Of a stretch of DNA of 16,263 bases, positions 1 to 7,815 are shown piece by piece. The translations under genes were made by a program, and so were the position numbers. The stretch is from Oceanospirillum sp964342385. Lineage in GTDB: Bacteria; Pseudomonadota; Gammaproteobacteria; Pseudomonadales; Halomonadaceae. The notes under the pieces are model-generated. The model had not been told where the DNA came from, did no database searches, and saw only the letters and a list, made by a program, of their open reading frames with translations. The stretch lies in the NCBI GenBank assembly GCA_964342385.1, contig CAYFGP010000143.1, positions 1-16,263 of the forward strand, given 5' to 3'. Each line of letters begins with the position of its first letter. Position 1 is the first letter of the stretch.

Positions 1-84
1 AATCATATCAATGACTTGGGCGGAACTTGCCTTCTTTTATGAAATATCCGGGTTAGCCGGTTTTCATCACCGGGGTTTATTAAG

Positions 85-939
85 TTGGTACCCTGGATGT
101 TTGTGGTGCTGTGGAGTACAGGTTTTATTGGTGCTAAATATGGCCTGCCTTACAGTGAGCCTTTTACTTTCTTGAGTTGGCGTATGGCCGCTAACGTGGC
201 GATCTTCTGGCTGTTAATGCAGGCATTTAAAGTCACCCTGCCGAGAGACCCTGCATTATGGAAACAACAGGCGATAGCGGGCGCTTTGATTCATGGTGCA
301 TATCTGGGTGGTGTGTTCTCGGCGATTGAAACAGGGGCCTCGGCTGGCCTGACGGCTTTGTTAGTGAGCCTACAGCCTATCCTTGTCGCAATTCTGATGG
401 CTTTTATCTATCAGAATAAACCCAGTATCCGTCAGTGGACGGGTTTAGCCTTGGGTATTACCGGGGTTGTACTGGTGTTAGTGGGCGGGCAAGCCGATCT
501 GTTGGAAGGTGAGTTATTAACCGCTTCTGAGCTGGGTTGGATTGTTCTGGCGTTAGTGGGGATTACGCTTGGTACCCTATATCAGAAAAAATACTGTCAG
601 CCTCAGCCGTTACTGTCGGCAAGTTTTATTCAGTATCTGGCAACTTTGGCAATTACTCTGACCTGTGTGCTGTTGTGGGAAGAGGGCAGTGTTGAGTGGC
701 ATGTTGAGTTTGTCGGAGCATTAACCTGGTCGGTACTGGTATTGTCAGTCGGGGCTTTGTTACTGCTGATGTTGATGATTCAGGCTGGTGAAGCTACTAA
801 AACGGCAAGTTACTTCTATCTGGTACCGCCTTTTACTGCGTTGGAAGCCTGGATTCTATTTGATGAACAGTTCACCCCAATTGCTTTGGTAGGTATGGCC
901 GTTACTGTATGGGGTGTGTATTGGGTGAATAAGCAGTAA
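85..939 (+). CDS. EamA/DMT-family transporter, 10-TM type
   Basis: Inner-membrane permease of the drug/metabolite transporter superfamily; the substrate cannot be read from sequence. The 284-residue protein is almost wholly hydrophobic and has the two-fold EamA repeat: first half about residues 2-134 (VVLWSTGFIGAKYG near the start, then GLALGITGVVLVLVGG) and second half about 150-282 (SYFYLVPPFTALEAWILFDE, then a final helix GMAVTVWGVYW). Length is normal for the family. The start is uncertain. The frame opens at an in-frame TGA at 40-42 and has no early ATG. TTG at 85 follows a GGGG at 72-75 with about 9-nt spacing; ATG at 97 is the alternative but would cut into the first helix. The gene converges on the minus-strand YjbR gene with a 12-bp gap. 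Family call is firm, start is not. Confidence 0.85.
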   Translation: MVPWMFVVLWSTGFIGAKYGLPYSEPFTFLSWRMAANVAIFWLLMQAFKVTLPRDPALWKQQAIAGALIHGAYLGGVFSAIETGASAGLTALLVSLQPILVAILMAFIYQNKPSIRQWTGLALGITGVVLVLVGGQADLLEGELLTASELGWIVLALVGITLGTLYQKKYCQPQPLLSASFIQYLATLAITLTCVLLWEEGSVEWHVEFVGALTWSVLVLSVGALLLLMLMIQAGEATKTASYFYLVPPFTALEAWILFDEQFTPIALVGMAVTVWGVYWVNKQ

Positions 940-948
940 TCTGCTTAT
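929..948. terminator. Short hairpin between convergent genes
   Basis: An 8-bp perfect inverted repeat (ATAAGCAG / CTGCTTAT, loop TAAT) covers the last codons of the transporter gene and the gap before the convergent YjbR gene. It could slow polymerase from both sides, but the stem is AT-rich and no T-run follows on either strand, so terminator function is only a guess. Confidence 0.25.
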
Positions 949-951
949 GGC

Positions 952-1365
952 CTAACGATAAAGTTCTTCGGCAGAGTAGTGCAGCTCCAACTGAGCACGC
1001 TCTGCCTTCTTCAGGCCTTTTACGACCAGACTATAAGAGCGGTCTATTAATCGTTCTGTCTCATTCGTCGGCATCGATTCTTTTAGTACTACACTGATCC
1101 AATGTTTTTTGGACATATGGTAAGCGGGCAGGACTTCGGGAAAGATATCTCTGAGCATAAAGGCTTCATCAGGATCACATTTCAGATTCAGAAAGTCACA
1201 CCCGGCGAACTCAACGCCCAGTTCTTTACCTGAAGGACCACAAGTCCCCAATAAGGCAAACATCTTTCCTTTGACTTTAAATACCGCCGCATCCGGTCCG
1301 AAAGGGTAATCTTTCGTTGTTTCCGGGCGAGACAGGCAGTAATTGACAGCATCCTGATAATTCAT
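952..1365 (-). CDS. MmcQ/YjbR family protein
   Basis: A 137-residue protein of the YjbR/MmcQ family, which has a CyaY-like fold described as DNA-binding. Cellular role is not settled. Visible family features are an N-terminal helix with the PETTKDYPFGPDAAVFKV segment (residues about 14-31), the strand KMFALLG, the LNLKCDPDEAFMLRD stretch near 59-73, and the C-terminal HMSKKHWISVVL block near 83-94, where YjbR proteins carry their most conserved residues. The family is usually about 115-125 aa; the extra length here is a charged C-terminal tail. The ATG is preceded by AAGGAA at good spacing. The serine hydrolase gene lies 119 bp upstream on the same strand, with a hairpin between them, so co-transcription is uncertain. 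Confidence 0.85.
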   Translation of the reverse strand: MNYQDAVNYCLSRPETTKDYPFGPDAAVFKVKGKMFALLGTCGPSGKELGVEFAGCDFLNLKCDPDEAFMLRDIFPEVLPAYHMSKKHWISVVLKESMPTNETERLIDRSYSLVVKGLKKAERAQLELHYSAEELYR

Positions 1366-1455
1366 CGTTCCTTTCCTGTATCTATATCTTTTGCTTCTAT
1401 TTTGATTGAGCGCAGATCCAGATAATACCTGTCGTTTAGCCTTAGGAATAGTGAT

Positions 1456-1475
1456 CGGGTTACCTCCGTAACCCG
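1456..1475 (-). terminator. GC-rich hairpin after the serine hydrolase gene
   Basis: Perfect 8-bp inverted repeat CGGGTTAC / GTAACCCG with a 4-nt loop (CTCC), 9 bp past the stop codon of the minus-strand serine hydrolase gene. Position and stem fit a terminator or an mRNA 3' stabiliser, but the downstream minus-strand sequence (ATCACTATTCC) lacks a real T-run. Confidence 0.45.
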
Positions 1476-1484
1476 GTCTGATGA

Positions 1485-2729
1485 TTAATCCAGATCTTCA
1501 GCATAATCCAACAGTTTTTCCATCAGGTATTGGTATTTACCATCCATGCCTGGAAAATTGTCATCGCCATTGGCTAGCAGGACCAGTCCCAGCGATTTCT
1601 CGGGATCATAAAACATCATGCTAAAGACACCTGGATCAGAACCGCTGTGGCCTTTCAGTGTGCGACCGTGGCTGGTCACTGTATACCAAAATATACCGTG
1701 CCCATCATTATGATCCCCGGATAACGTTGCCTGCATCAGAGCGGCGCTGTCCGAGTGAATAATGCGGGTATTATTATGTTTACCCTGATTTATCATCATA
1801 CGCAGATAAACCGCCAGATCTCTGACACTGCTGCGCAATCCGCCGTCAGGCCAGGTCGATAAGTTGTACTGTGGCAGAGGAATAGGCTGTCCGGTATCAG
1901 AGCGCAAATGAGGTTGTGCGATTCGGCTGGCATCAAAATCACTGAGCTTCCAGCTGGTATTCGACATGCCCATAGGGCCGAATAGATTAAACTGGGCGTA
2001 ATCAGCCAGAGACAGTCCTGTTTTTAGCTCAAGAGTATAACCGGCTAGTGCAGCCCCGATATTGGAGTACTGCTGCTCTCCCGGAGTGGTGAAGTTTGCT
2101 GGATCATAATACACGCCATCTTCAGCCAGATAGTTTTGTAGATAACCTCCCAGATCTGTCGGAACATCGGGGGAACAGGTTATATCGGTATAGGCACTGA
2201 CCAGATACTGAATATCTCCCTCAGTATCGTTGTTGTAAGTAGTATTATGGATGTAATAAGCGCAGCCATAATAGTCACTATCGTTAATCCCACCAGTATG
2301 GGTTACCAGATGTCTGAGAGTGAGTGTGTCTGCCTCTGGCGTAGCCAGAGTAAAACTACCGGCTTGTGCCAGAGTTTCAGAAACGGAGGTATCCAGGCTT
2401 AACAGTTGCTGGTCTCTAGCGTGCATAATGGCGGTACCCATCACCGCTTTACTGATGGAGCCTAGCCAGAAAGGCGTGTCAGATCTCACTTTACTCAGTT
2501 GATTGGCATCTAAGTGGCCAAAGCCTTTGGCAAACAAGGTTTTGTTATCAGATACCAGGGCCAGAGCCATCCCCGGAATTTGATCTTCCTCCATCGCTTC
2601 ATTAATGAGCTTAATAATATTGTCTTCTGCTTCGACTTTATCGAAGACTTCTTTAAGCGAATCGCCGTTACAGCCTGATAGAATGATTGCAGCGCTGAAA
2701 AATCCTGCAGAAAGCCATTTATTATTCAT
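1485..2729 (-). CDS. Serine beta-lactamase-family hydrolase, lipoprotein
   Basis: A 414-residue serine hydrolase of the class C beta-lactamase / penicillin-binding-protein-like family (Pfam Beta-lactamase). The active-site motifs are intact: S91-I-S-K94 (nucleophile and general base), Y221-S-N223 and H361-S-G363 (equivalent of KTG). The N-terminus is a lipoprotein signal with lipobox L17-S-G-C20 and no Asp at +2, so outer-membrane sorting is expected. Members include esterases, D-aminopeptidases and carboxypeptidases, so the substrate and any antibiotic-resistance role cannot be inferred. About 130 residues separate SxxK from YxN, against roughly 86 in AmpC. The extra piece is Tyr/Asn/Asp-rich and holds C156 and C185, a possible disulfide. 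The start has GGAG 9 nt upstream. Transcribed toward the YjbR gene. Confidence 0.88.
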   Translation of the reverse strand: MNNKWLSAGFFSAAIILSGCNGDSLKEVFDKVEAEDNIIKLINEAMEEDQIPGMALALVSDNKTLFAKGFGHLDANQLSKVRSDTPFWLGSISKAVMGTAIMHARDQQLLSLDTSVSETLAQAGSFTLATPEADTLTLRHLVTHTGGINDSDYYGCAYYIHNTTYNNDTEGDIQYLVSAYTDITCSPDVPTDLGGYLQNYLAEDGVYYDPANFTTPGEQQYSNIGAALAGYTLELKTGLSLADYAQFNLFGPMGMSNTSWKLSDFDASRIAQPHLRSDTGQPIPLPQYNLSTWPDGGLRSSVRDLAVYLRMMINQGKHNNTRIIHSDSAALMQATLSGDHNDGHGIFWYTVTSHGRTLKGHSGSDPGVFSMMFYDPEKSLGLVLLANGDDNFPGMDGKYQYLMEKLLDYAEDLD

Positions 2730-3040
2730 ATGGGATAACTCCGAAAACCTCTCTAATCTGTGCCTTCAGCTTATCCTGTGGTTTTGTCAGAGTGGGTCGG
2801 GAAGTGTGGAATCTTGTCGGGTTTTGTCGAGAGATGTGGTGGTGATTCTCTATACAATGCTTAGTTTTTTGGGCAGGATTTATAGCTAGTTTTTTTGCTA
2901 TCCATAGAAGTGTTCTAGTTCTTCTTACCGGTGGTTTTTCGAAAATATCGAAAGTTAATACCCTTTTTATGTGATTTTTCTCCAACTTTTTCAGGCTTAT
3001 AGTGTGCTAAAACACAAATCGTGAGAATTGGAGATTTTCC
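2730..3040. other. Divergent intergenic region, hydrolase / pirin
   Basis: A 311-bp AT-rich gap between divergently transcribed genes that must hold both promoters. For pirin, the best -10 candidate is TATAGT at 2998-3003, without a convincing -35. A small palindrome GTGT-GCTAAA-ACAC (3002-3015) overlaps it, and a looser inverted repeat TTTCG-N7-CGAAA lies at 2937-2953; either could be an operator. Minus-strand open frames across the gap look non-coding. No hairpin terminator or RNA gene is seen. Confidence 0.4.
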
Positions 3041-3895
3041 ATGTCTAGCTTTAAAGTACTGCAAAAAGTTCGGGGGATGCCAACCTCAGATGGTGCCGGT
3101 GTGCGCTTAAATCGTTTAATTGGTACCCCTCATCTACGCCATATCGATCCCTTCCTGATGTTAGATGAATTCAAGTCAGATCAACCTGATGATTATATTG
3201 CGGGCTTTCCGCCTCATCCCCATCGGGGCTTTGAAACCATTACTTATCTATTGCAAGGGTCTTTAAGGCACGAAGATCATATGGGCAATGTCGGCTTGCT
3301 GAAATCAGGTGGAGTACAGTGGATGACTGCTGGTGCAGGTATTATTCATTCTGAAATGCCGATGCAGGAAGAAGGATTGTTGTGGGGTTTTCAGTTCTGG
3401 CTAAACCTACCGGCAAAAGACAAAATGACAGAACCCTATTATCAGGATCTTGCCCCAGAACAGATCCCTGTGGTCGTGGATGATAACGGAGTCAAGCGCA
3501 AGATAGTCGCGGGCCACTCTCTGGGGGTTGATGGGCCTATTCAGAGAGCTGCGACTCAACCGCTGATGGTTGATCTTGTTTTACCAGCCAGTAGTGAAAT
3601 AGAACATCCAATTCCTGAAGGGCATCAAGGTTTTGTTTATGTCTATGAAGGAGAGGTCTTTCTGCCTGCAGTTGATCTGACGCTAAAGCAGGGTGAGTTA
3701 TTGGTATTTACGGGAGATTTGCTGTCTCTGCAGTCCTCAGAAGGGGCTGGTGTGTTGTTGGTTGCGGGTCAGCCTTTGCAGGAGCCTATTGTTCAGTACG
3801 GCCCTTTTGTGATGAACAGTGAGCAGGAGATTCAACAGGCTTTTGATGATTACCAGTCAGGTGCATTAGCTAAGGTGGCAGAAAAAATAGAGTAA
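3041..3895 (+). CDS. Pirin family protein
   Basis: A bicupin protein of the pirin family, 284 residues, the normal bacterial length. Bacterial members include quercetin 2,3-dioxygenase activity (E. coli YhhW) and regulators that bind metabolic enzymes, so the biochemical role is open. The metal site is complete: H59-P-H61 in the block PPHPHRGFETITYLLQG, and H103-S-E105 in GAGIIHSEMP, matching the three His and one Glu that bind iron in human pirin. The N-terminal cupin spans about residues 20-125; the second, non-metal cupin about 175-265 (HQGFVYVYEGEVFLP, then LLVFTGDLLSL). A GGAG sits 7 nt before the ATG. Likely monocistronic: long AT-rich gaps flank it and an intrinsic terminator lies 125 bp downstream. 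Confidence 0.92.
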   Translation: MSSFKVLQKVRGMPTSDGAGVRLNRLIGTPHLRHIDPFLMLDEFKSDQPDDYIAGFPPHPHRGFETITYLLQGSLRHEDHMGNVGLLKSGGVQWMTAGAGIIHSEMPMQEEGLLWGFQFWLNLPAKDKMTEPYYQDLAPEQIPVVVDDNGVKRKIVAGHSLGVDGPIQRAATQPLMVDLVLPASSEIEHPIPEGHQGFVYVYEGEVFLPAVDLTLKQGELLVFTGDLLSLQSSEGAGVLLVAGQPLQEPIVQYGPFVMNSEQEIQQAFDDYQSGALAKVAEKIE

Positions 3896-3926
3896 TTACA
3901 TCACATTATGCGATTATAATTTGATC

Positions 3927-4055
3927 GCTTGAAATACTAAGATACTCTGTAATGGTGCGTCGCATTATTAAGGTGGTGTTAATTTAATAATCTCGAAAGA
4001 ATTCGCTTATAACAAATCTAGCCCAACAGCTTTGTTTAATCTGTTGGGCTTTTTT
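3927..4055 (+). ncRNA. Possible small RNA or structured pirin 3'UTR
   Basis: The stretch after the pirin stop shows three consecutive hairpins: ATTATTAA / TTAATAAT (3964-3971 with 3984-3991, 8-bp perfect stem, loop containing GGTGGTG), CGAA / TTCG with a tetraloop (3994-3997 with 4002-4005), and the strong terminator at 4021-4055. A perfect TATAAT at 3915-3920 could be a -10 giving a start near 3927, but its -35 (GTAATT at 3892-3897) is poor. The layout, with an exposed G-rich loop and a U-tailed terminal hairpin, resembles Hfq-type small RNAs. It may equally be only the mRNA tail of pirin. No known family was recognised. Confidence 0.3.
4021..4055 (+). terminator. Rho-independent terminator
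   Basis: Perfect 9-bp stem GCCCAACAG / CTGTTGGGC with an 11-nt loop, directly followed by six T residues: a canonical intrinsic terminator on the plus strand. It ends the pirin transcript or a small RNA encoded between the pirin gene and this point. Confidence 0.92.
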
Positions 4056-4393
4056 ATGTGTGTTTTGTGGTTTAAATGTATCTTTTTGTAAATAGAGTTT
4101 TTACTTAGTTGTATCAGAATGTATTTATAACATAATGATTTTTCACAATTTTTGTGACGTGATTCTTTGACAGTATATATAGCTAGGTGTCAAACTATTA
4201 CTTAAGCATAAAAGAGTATATAGAATAGTGTTTTTATACTACTTTGTTTGAATTATGATTTGCGCGCTATTTTGATTCACCCTGGCGCTATACTGTTTAG
4301 TAAGGGTGCGTCTGGGCCAATTGCTTGATCGAATTATCTTTTTAACAGGCATCTTAGGCTCAAAACATGAAGGCTTGATGACAGAGGTGTACT
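4056..4393. promoter_or_regulatory. AT-rich leader of the chemoreceptor gene with inverted repeats
   Basis: A 338-bp AT-rich gap with no convincing gene. It holds two perfect inverted repeats: TCACAA-TTT-TTGTGA (4143-4157) and TTTGACA-N15-TGTCAAA (4166-4172 with 4188-4194), plus a weaker AGTATA / TATACT pair (4215-4220 with 4235-4240). A -10-like TATACT at 4289-4294 lacks a clear -35. No good FliA-type chemotaxis promoter (TAAA-N15-GCCGATAA) was found, so the promoter for the chemoreceptor remains unassigned. AGAGG before the ATG at 4394 is the ribosome-binding site. Confidence 0.35.
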
Positions 4394-5992
4394 ATGCGGC
4401 GGAATCTTCCCGTGACCGGTCAAGAGCGATTGATGGATCCTGATCGCTGTATTATTTCTACCACGGATAAAAAAGGGAAGATTACTAACTGCAACGACTA
4501 CTTCGTCGAGATGAGTGGCTTCTCCGAAGAGGAGTTGATGGGGGCGCCCCATAATTTGATTCGTCACCCAGATATGCCTCCAGCGGCTTTTCAGGATCTC
4601 TGGGATGTGATCAAACAAGGCAAGCCCTGGATTGGTGTGGTGAAAAACCGCTCTAAAGACGGTGGTCACTATTGGGTAGATGCCTATGCGACCCCTATCT
4701 TTGAAAACGGTCAGATAGTGGGCTACCAGTCCGTTCGTCATGCTCCTGATCGTGATGTCGTCAAACGTGCAGACGCCCTTTATGCCGCAATCAATGCCAA
4801 TAAACACACCAGTTTATGGGCTAGGGCTAAAGGTTTCTTTTCTACCAGCTATTTCCGTAGAACCTGGGCTACCATCCTTCTTATTATGCTACCCATGCTG
4901 GCTTTAGTAGGTGTGTTGTTTGATGACGCCACCTGGCCAAAAATCATGGCGCTGTTTGCAGGTGCCGTCGGTGTGAGCGGTATAGCTGCCTGGTGGTTAG
5001 CTGCACCCATTTCCCGTTTGGCAAAGCAAAGTGCGGAAACCTTTTCAAATCCCGTAGCACAGATGGTCTTTACTGGGCGTTACGATGAGCTCGGTCAGTT
5101 GGAGCTAACGCAGAAGTTCTTGAACCTGACCATGAAAACTGTGGTTAATCGTCTGGAAAATGCATCAGGGCAGATTCATGGCCATACTTCAGATGTAGCT
5201 AACCAGGCACGCAGTGTGAGTGAGCAAACAGACAGTCAACTGGGTGATATTGCTCATGCGGCCAGTACTATGCAGCAGATGTCTGTAGCGACTGAACAAG
5301 TGGCTAGCAGCTGTGAAGATGCGGCCCGTTTAGCGAAAGAGACGGATGTTGTCAGTCAAAAAGGCCGGGATATCGTTGAACGTAGTGAGCGTTCTATTCA
5401 GCGTATGGCCACTGATGTACGTGAATCCATGCAGGTGATTCATGCGCTGGAAGAGAGCAGCCAAAATATTGAATCCATTTTGGATGTGATCAACGGTATT
5501 GCTGAGAAAACTAATCTGTTGGCATTGAATGCGGCCATTGAAGCGGCTCGTGCGGGTGAGCAGGGTCGAGGTTTTGCGGTCGTAGCGGATGAGGTGCGTA
5601 ATCTGGCACAAAGCTCGCAAAAATCTACCGGTGAGATTCAGGCGCTATTGCAGACCTTCCAACAGCAGACACAACAGGTGGCTTCTATTATGTCCACTTG
5701 TGAGCAGCAAGCAGACTCTACCGTGGCTGAGATTAAAGAAGCGGAACAAGTGCTAGTGGATTTAGGTGAAACGATCTCTCAGCTGGGCCATATGAACCAA
5801 CAGATTGCTACAGCGACAGTGCAGCAAAGTTCTGCGGCGAGTGAAATGAATCAGCGCTTAGAACAGGTACACTCTGCAGCTGAATCAGTCGCTCAGGCAA
5901 ACCAGGAGATGGTTGCTGATAGTAACGAGTTATTGGACGAATCCAAAGATTTGGCAAGTTTGATTAAGCGTTTTGGTTCTGCGGCAAAATAA
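4394..5992 (+). CDS. Aer-like PAS methyl-accepting chemotaxis receptor
   Basis: A 532-residue chemoreceptor of the Aer type, which senses redox/oxygen through a cytoplasmic FAD-PAS domain and signals to the CheA/CheW array. The PAS domain covers about residues 15-115 and carries the Aer signature GAPHNLIRHPDMPPAAFQDLW followed by WIGVVKNRSKDGGHYWVDA. Two adjacent hydrophobic segments (about 157-176 and 183-204) form a membrane hairpin with no periplasmic domain, as in Aer. A short HAMP-like linker follows (about 205-255), then a coiled-coil signalling domain whose tip, EKTNLLALNAAIEAARAGEQ (371-390), is near-invariant. The C-terminus has no NWETF-like pentapeptide for CheR/CheB docking. The ligand is inferred by homology; FAD binding is not proven. 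Converges on the sensor-kinase gene. Confidence 0.93.
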   Translation: MRRNLPVTGQERLMDPDRCIISTTDKKGKITNCNDYFVEMSGFSEEELMGAPHNLIRHPDMPPAAFQDLWDVIKQGKPWIGVVKNRSKDGGHYWVDAYATPIFENGQIVGYQSVRHAPDRDVVKRADALYAAINANKHTSLWARAKGFFSTSYFRRTWATILLIMLPMLALVGVLFDDATWPKIMALFAGAVGVSGIAAWWLAAPISRLAKQSAETFSNPVAQMVFTGRYDELGQLELTQKFLNLTMKTVVNRLENASGQIHGHTSDVANQARSVSEQTDSQLGDIAHAASTMQQMSVATEQVASSCEDAARLAKETDVVSQKGRDIVERSERSIQRMATDVRESMQVIHALEESSQNIESILDVINGIAEKTNLLALNAAIEAARAGEQGRGFAVVADEVRNLAQSSQKSTGEIQALLQTFQQQTQQVASIMSTCEQQADSTVAEIKEAEQVLVDLGETISQLGHMNQQIATATVQQSSAASEMNQRLEQVHSAAESVAQANQEMVADSNELLDESKDLASLIKRFGSAAK

Positions 5993-6017
5993 TTGATCAA
6001 TAGGGCTTGAGCAAAAT

Positions 6018-6055
6018 AAACCGGAGCACTTTTCTAAAAGTCGCTCCGGTTTTTT
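6018..6055. terminator. Bidirectional intrinsic terminator
   Basis: A long hairpin with AAACCGGAGC / GCTCCGGTTT arms (6018-6027 with 6043-6052) and an inner ACTTT / AAAGT extension, followed by TTTTTT on the plus strand. The minus strand also gives a T-rich exit (TTTATTTTG), so it can end both the chemoreceptor transcript and the convergent sensor-kinase transcript. Confidence 0.9.
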
Positions 6056-6123
6056 GTTTTAGCAGAAGTGCAGTGTCCGCGGTTTCTATCAGATAATAAG
6101 CGAGGCGGGATGTTGCTGTAGCG

Positions 6124-7815
6124 CTAGTCCCTGTTTAGCCAGTGATCCAGCTTTTGAGTAAACTCAGGAATATTCAAAGGTTTGGTCAGGTAAGCATCAA
6201 AACCTGACGATAAGCCCAGTTCAATATCTGATGGCATCGCATTTGCGCTGAGAGCAATAACCGCTTTCTCCTGGTGAAGGGCTTCGGCGCGCATGAGTTG
6301 CAGTAATTCAAAGCCAGACATACCTGGCAGATTGATATCCAGAATGACAAGGTCCAGAGATTCTGTGCGCAGTAGGGTTAGACCTTCTTCAGGGGTGCTA
6401 GCCGTTAGTAAACGATCCCCTTGGCGTTTGCTAAAGATTTTTTCTACCAACAGGCGATTAGCCATATTGTCTTCCACATACAGTGTCGTGGTATGCATTA
6501 GGCCATCTGTATTTTCGGCACTGGCTAGCTTCTGGCCTTCAATTGAGTTCACGCGCTGTACTCCTTGGCAGATGGGCAGGGTCAGTGTGAATTGACTGCC
6601 TTCACCTACAATACTGTTAACGGTTATTTGGCCTTCCATAGCTTCGGCTAATTTCTTGCAAATGGTGAGGCCGATTCCTTTTCCTTGCTGTTGGCTTGAT
6701 TCTCTACCAAAACGCTTAAAGGGCTCAAATAGTTGGGTTTGTTGTTCTTCTGTCAGCCCAAATCCTGTATCTCTGATATGAATATGGGCCGCTTCATCTA
6801 AAAATTCCACATCGATAACGACCCGACCATCAGGTCTGTTATATTTGATGCCGTTACTCAGTAAGTTTAACAGGATCTGACGAGTCCGCTTTTTATCAGC
6901 ATATAAAGGTGGCGATGATAATTCTGGTAGCGTCATTTCCAGGGTGATTTGCCACTGTTGCTGTAGTGGGGCCGCTAAGTTTTTAACTTCATCAAGCAGG
7001 TCCTTGCAGTGCAGAGCTTCAAGATCAAGCTCCACCTGCCCTGACTCGATTCTGGCCAGATCTGCAACTTCATCAATGAGATGCGCCAGATGATGGCTGG
7101 CAGAGCGGATCTCCTGAACCTGATCGTTATGTTCATCAGAAAGATGTTCCTGGTCCATCTCCAATAATTGAGCATAGCCTTGAATAGCGTTCAAAGGTGT
7201 TCTTAGCTCATGACTCATACCGCGAAGAAATTCACATTTTGCTTGATTGGCTTGAGCCAGAATCTGGTTTTTGACCTCAGGGCTGATGATATCGGCTGTA
7301 GTCGATTCAGATCGGTTGCTTTCGGAATTTTCAATAGAAGCCGTTTCTAGTCGACTCGCGCAGCGACACAGTTCCAGAGTATTAGCGAGATTAGCTAAAA
7401 GTGGTTCCAGTAGCTGTGGTGACAGTGATAAAGCCTGTTCCTGTTCGGCCAGTAACAGAAAACCTTCGTGGCTATTGATGGGTAGAAACAGTACATGGTG
7501 GTAGTGGGCCAATGCCGGGTCGATCTGGCCTGATAACTGCTGGAGATGATTTAGGGCATAAGCCTCTGGCAGAGACTCTTGCACCAGATAGAAGTGCTCC
7601 TGATCAAGCAGAAAGCTACTGGGAGTGATTGCTTGTTGAATTGTGAAGCTGCTGTGACCGTTAGTCGTTGAACAACCCTGTAGATATAGGCCGCTACACA
7701 TACCTGAGTGATACAACAAACGCTGCAACAGCTTTTGTATGAGTGGTTTTTCCTTGGTTTCAGAACCGATTAAGAGCGCAATATCATACAGCACTTTCAT
7801 TTCTGACTCTGTCAT
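6124..7815 (-). CDS. Soluble hybrid sensor histidine kinase/response regulator
   Basis: A 563-residue cytoplasmic hybrid kinase. No transmembrane segment is visible. Residues about 1-160 form a putative sensor region of GAF-like size without a motif I can name. The HisKA domain follows, with the H-box F-L-R-G-M-S-H202-E-L-R-T-P. The HATPase domain has N-box N317-L-L-S-N321, G1 D349-T-G-F-G353 and G2 G378-K-G-I-G-L383. The C-terminal receiver has acidic E448-D449, phospho-acceptor D493 in LVILDINLPG and K545 in YLTKPL. All catalytic residues are present, so it should autophosphorylate at H202 and pass phosphate to D493. No output or Hpt domain is present and no partner regulator lies nearby, so the target is unknown. 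A perfect AGGAGG lies 4 nt before the ATG, inside the upstream 51-codon frame that overlaps it. Confidence 0.93.
   Translation of the reverse strand: MTESEMKVLYDIALLIGSETKEKPLIQKLLQRLLYHSGMCSGLYLQGCSTTNGHSSFTIQQAITPSSFLLDQEHFYLVQESLPEAYALNHLQQLSGQIDPALAHYHHVLFLPINSHEGFLLLAEQEQALSLSPQLLEPLLANLANTLELCRCASRLETASIENSESNRSESTTADIISPEVKNQILAQANQAKCEFLRGMSHELRTPLNAIQGYAQLLEMDQEHLSDEHNDQVQEIRSASHHLAHLIDEVADLARIESGQVELDLEALHCKDLLDEVKNLAAPLQQQWQITLEMTLPELSSPPLYADKKRTRQILLNLLSNGIKYNRPDGRVVIDVEFLDEAAHIHIRDTGFGLTEEQQTQLFEPFKRFGRESSQQQGKGIGLTICKKLAEAMEGQITVNSIVGEGSQFTLTLPICQGVQRVNSIEGQKLASAENTDGLMHTTTLYVEDNMANRLLVEKIFSKRQGDRLLTASTPEEGLTLLRTESLDLVILDINLPGMSGFELLQLMRAEALHQEKAVIALSANAMPSDIELGLSSGFDAYLTKPLNIPEFTQKLDHWLNRD

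Noticed and set aside
10..84. Possible end of an upstream gene or a longer N-terminus for the transporter
   Set aside because: The transporter frame is closed by TGA at 40-42 and offers no ATG before 97. Other frames give only a short Cys-rich shadow peptide, so nothing can be supported at the window's left edge.
2722..2985. An 87-codon minus-strand frame upstream of the serine hydrolase, overlapping its start
   Set aside because: Basic, low-information sequence without a family match; it covers the AT-rich divergent promoter region and has no convincing ribosome-binding site.
4143..4157. TCACAA-TTT-TTGTGA as a CRP site
   Set aside because: CRP sites are TGTGA-N6-TCACA; here the half-sites are in the reverse order with a 3-bp spacer, so it is only a generic palindrome.
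4167..4195. TTGACA at 4167-4172 as a sigma-70 -35 box
   Set aside because: No -10 hexamer lies 16-18 bp downstream (the position reads TCAAAC). The motif is better explained as one arm of the TTTGACA / TGTCAAA inverted repeat.
4334..4807. A 157-codon minus-strand frame over the start of the Aer-like receptor
   Set aside because: Shadow of the PAS-coding region, which has an unambiguous plus-strand match to the Aer family.
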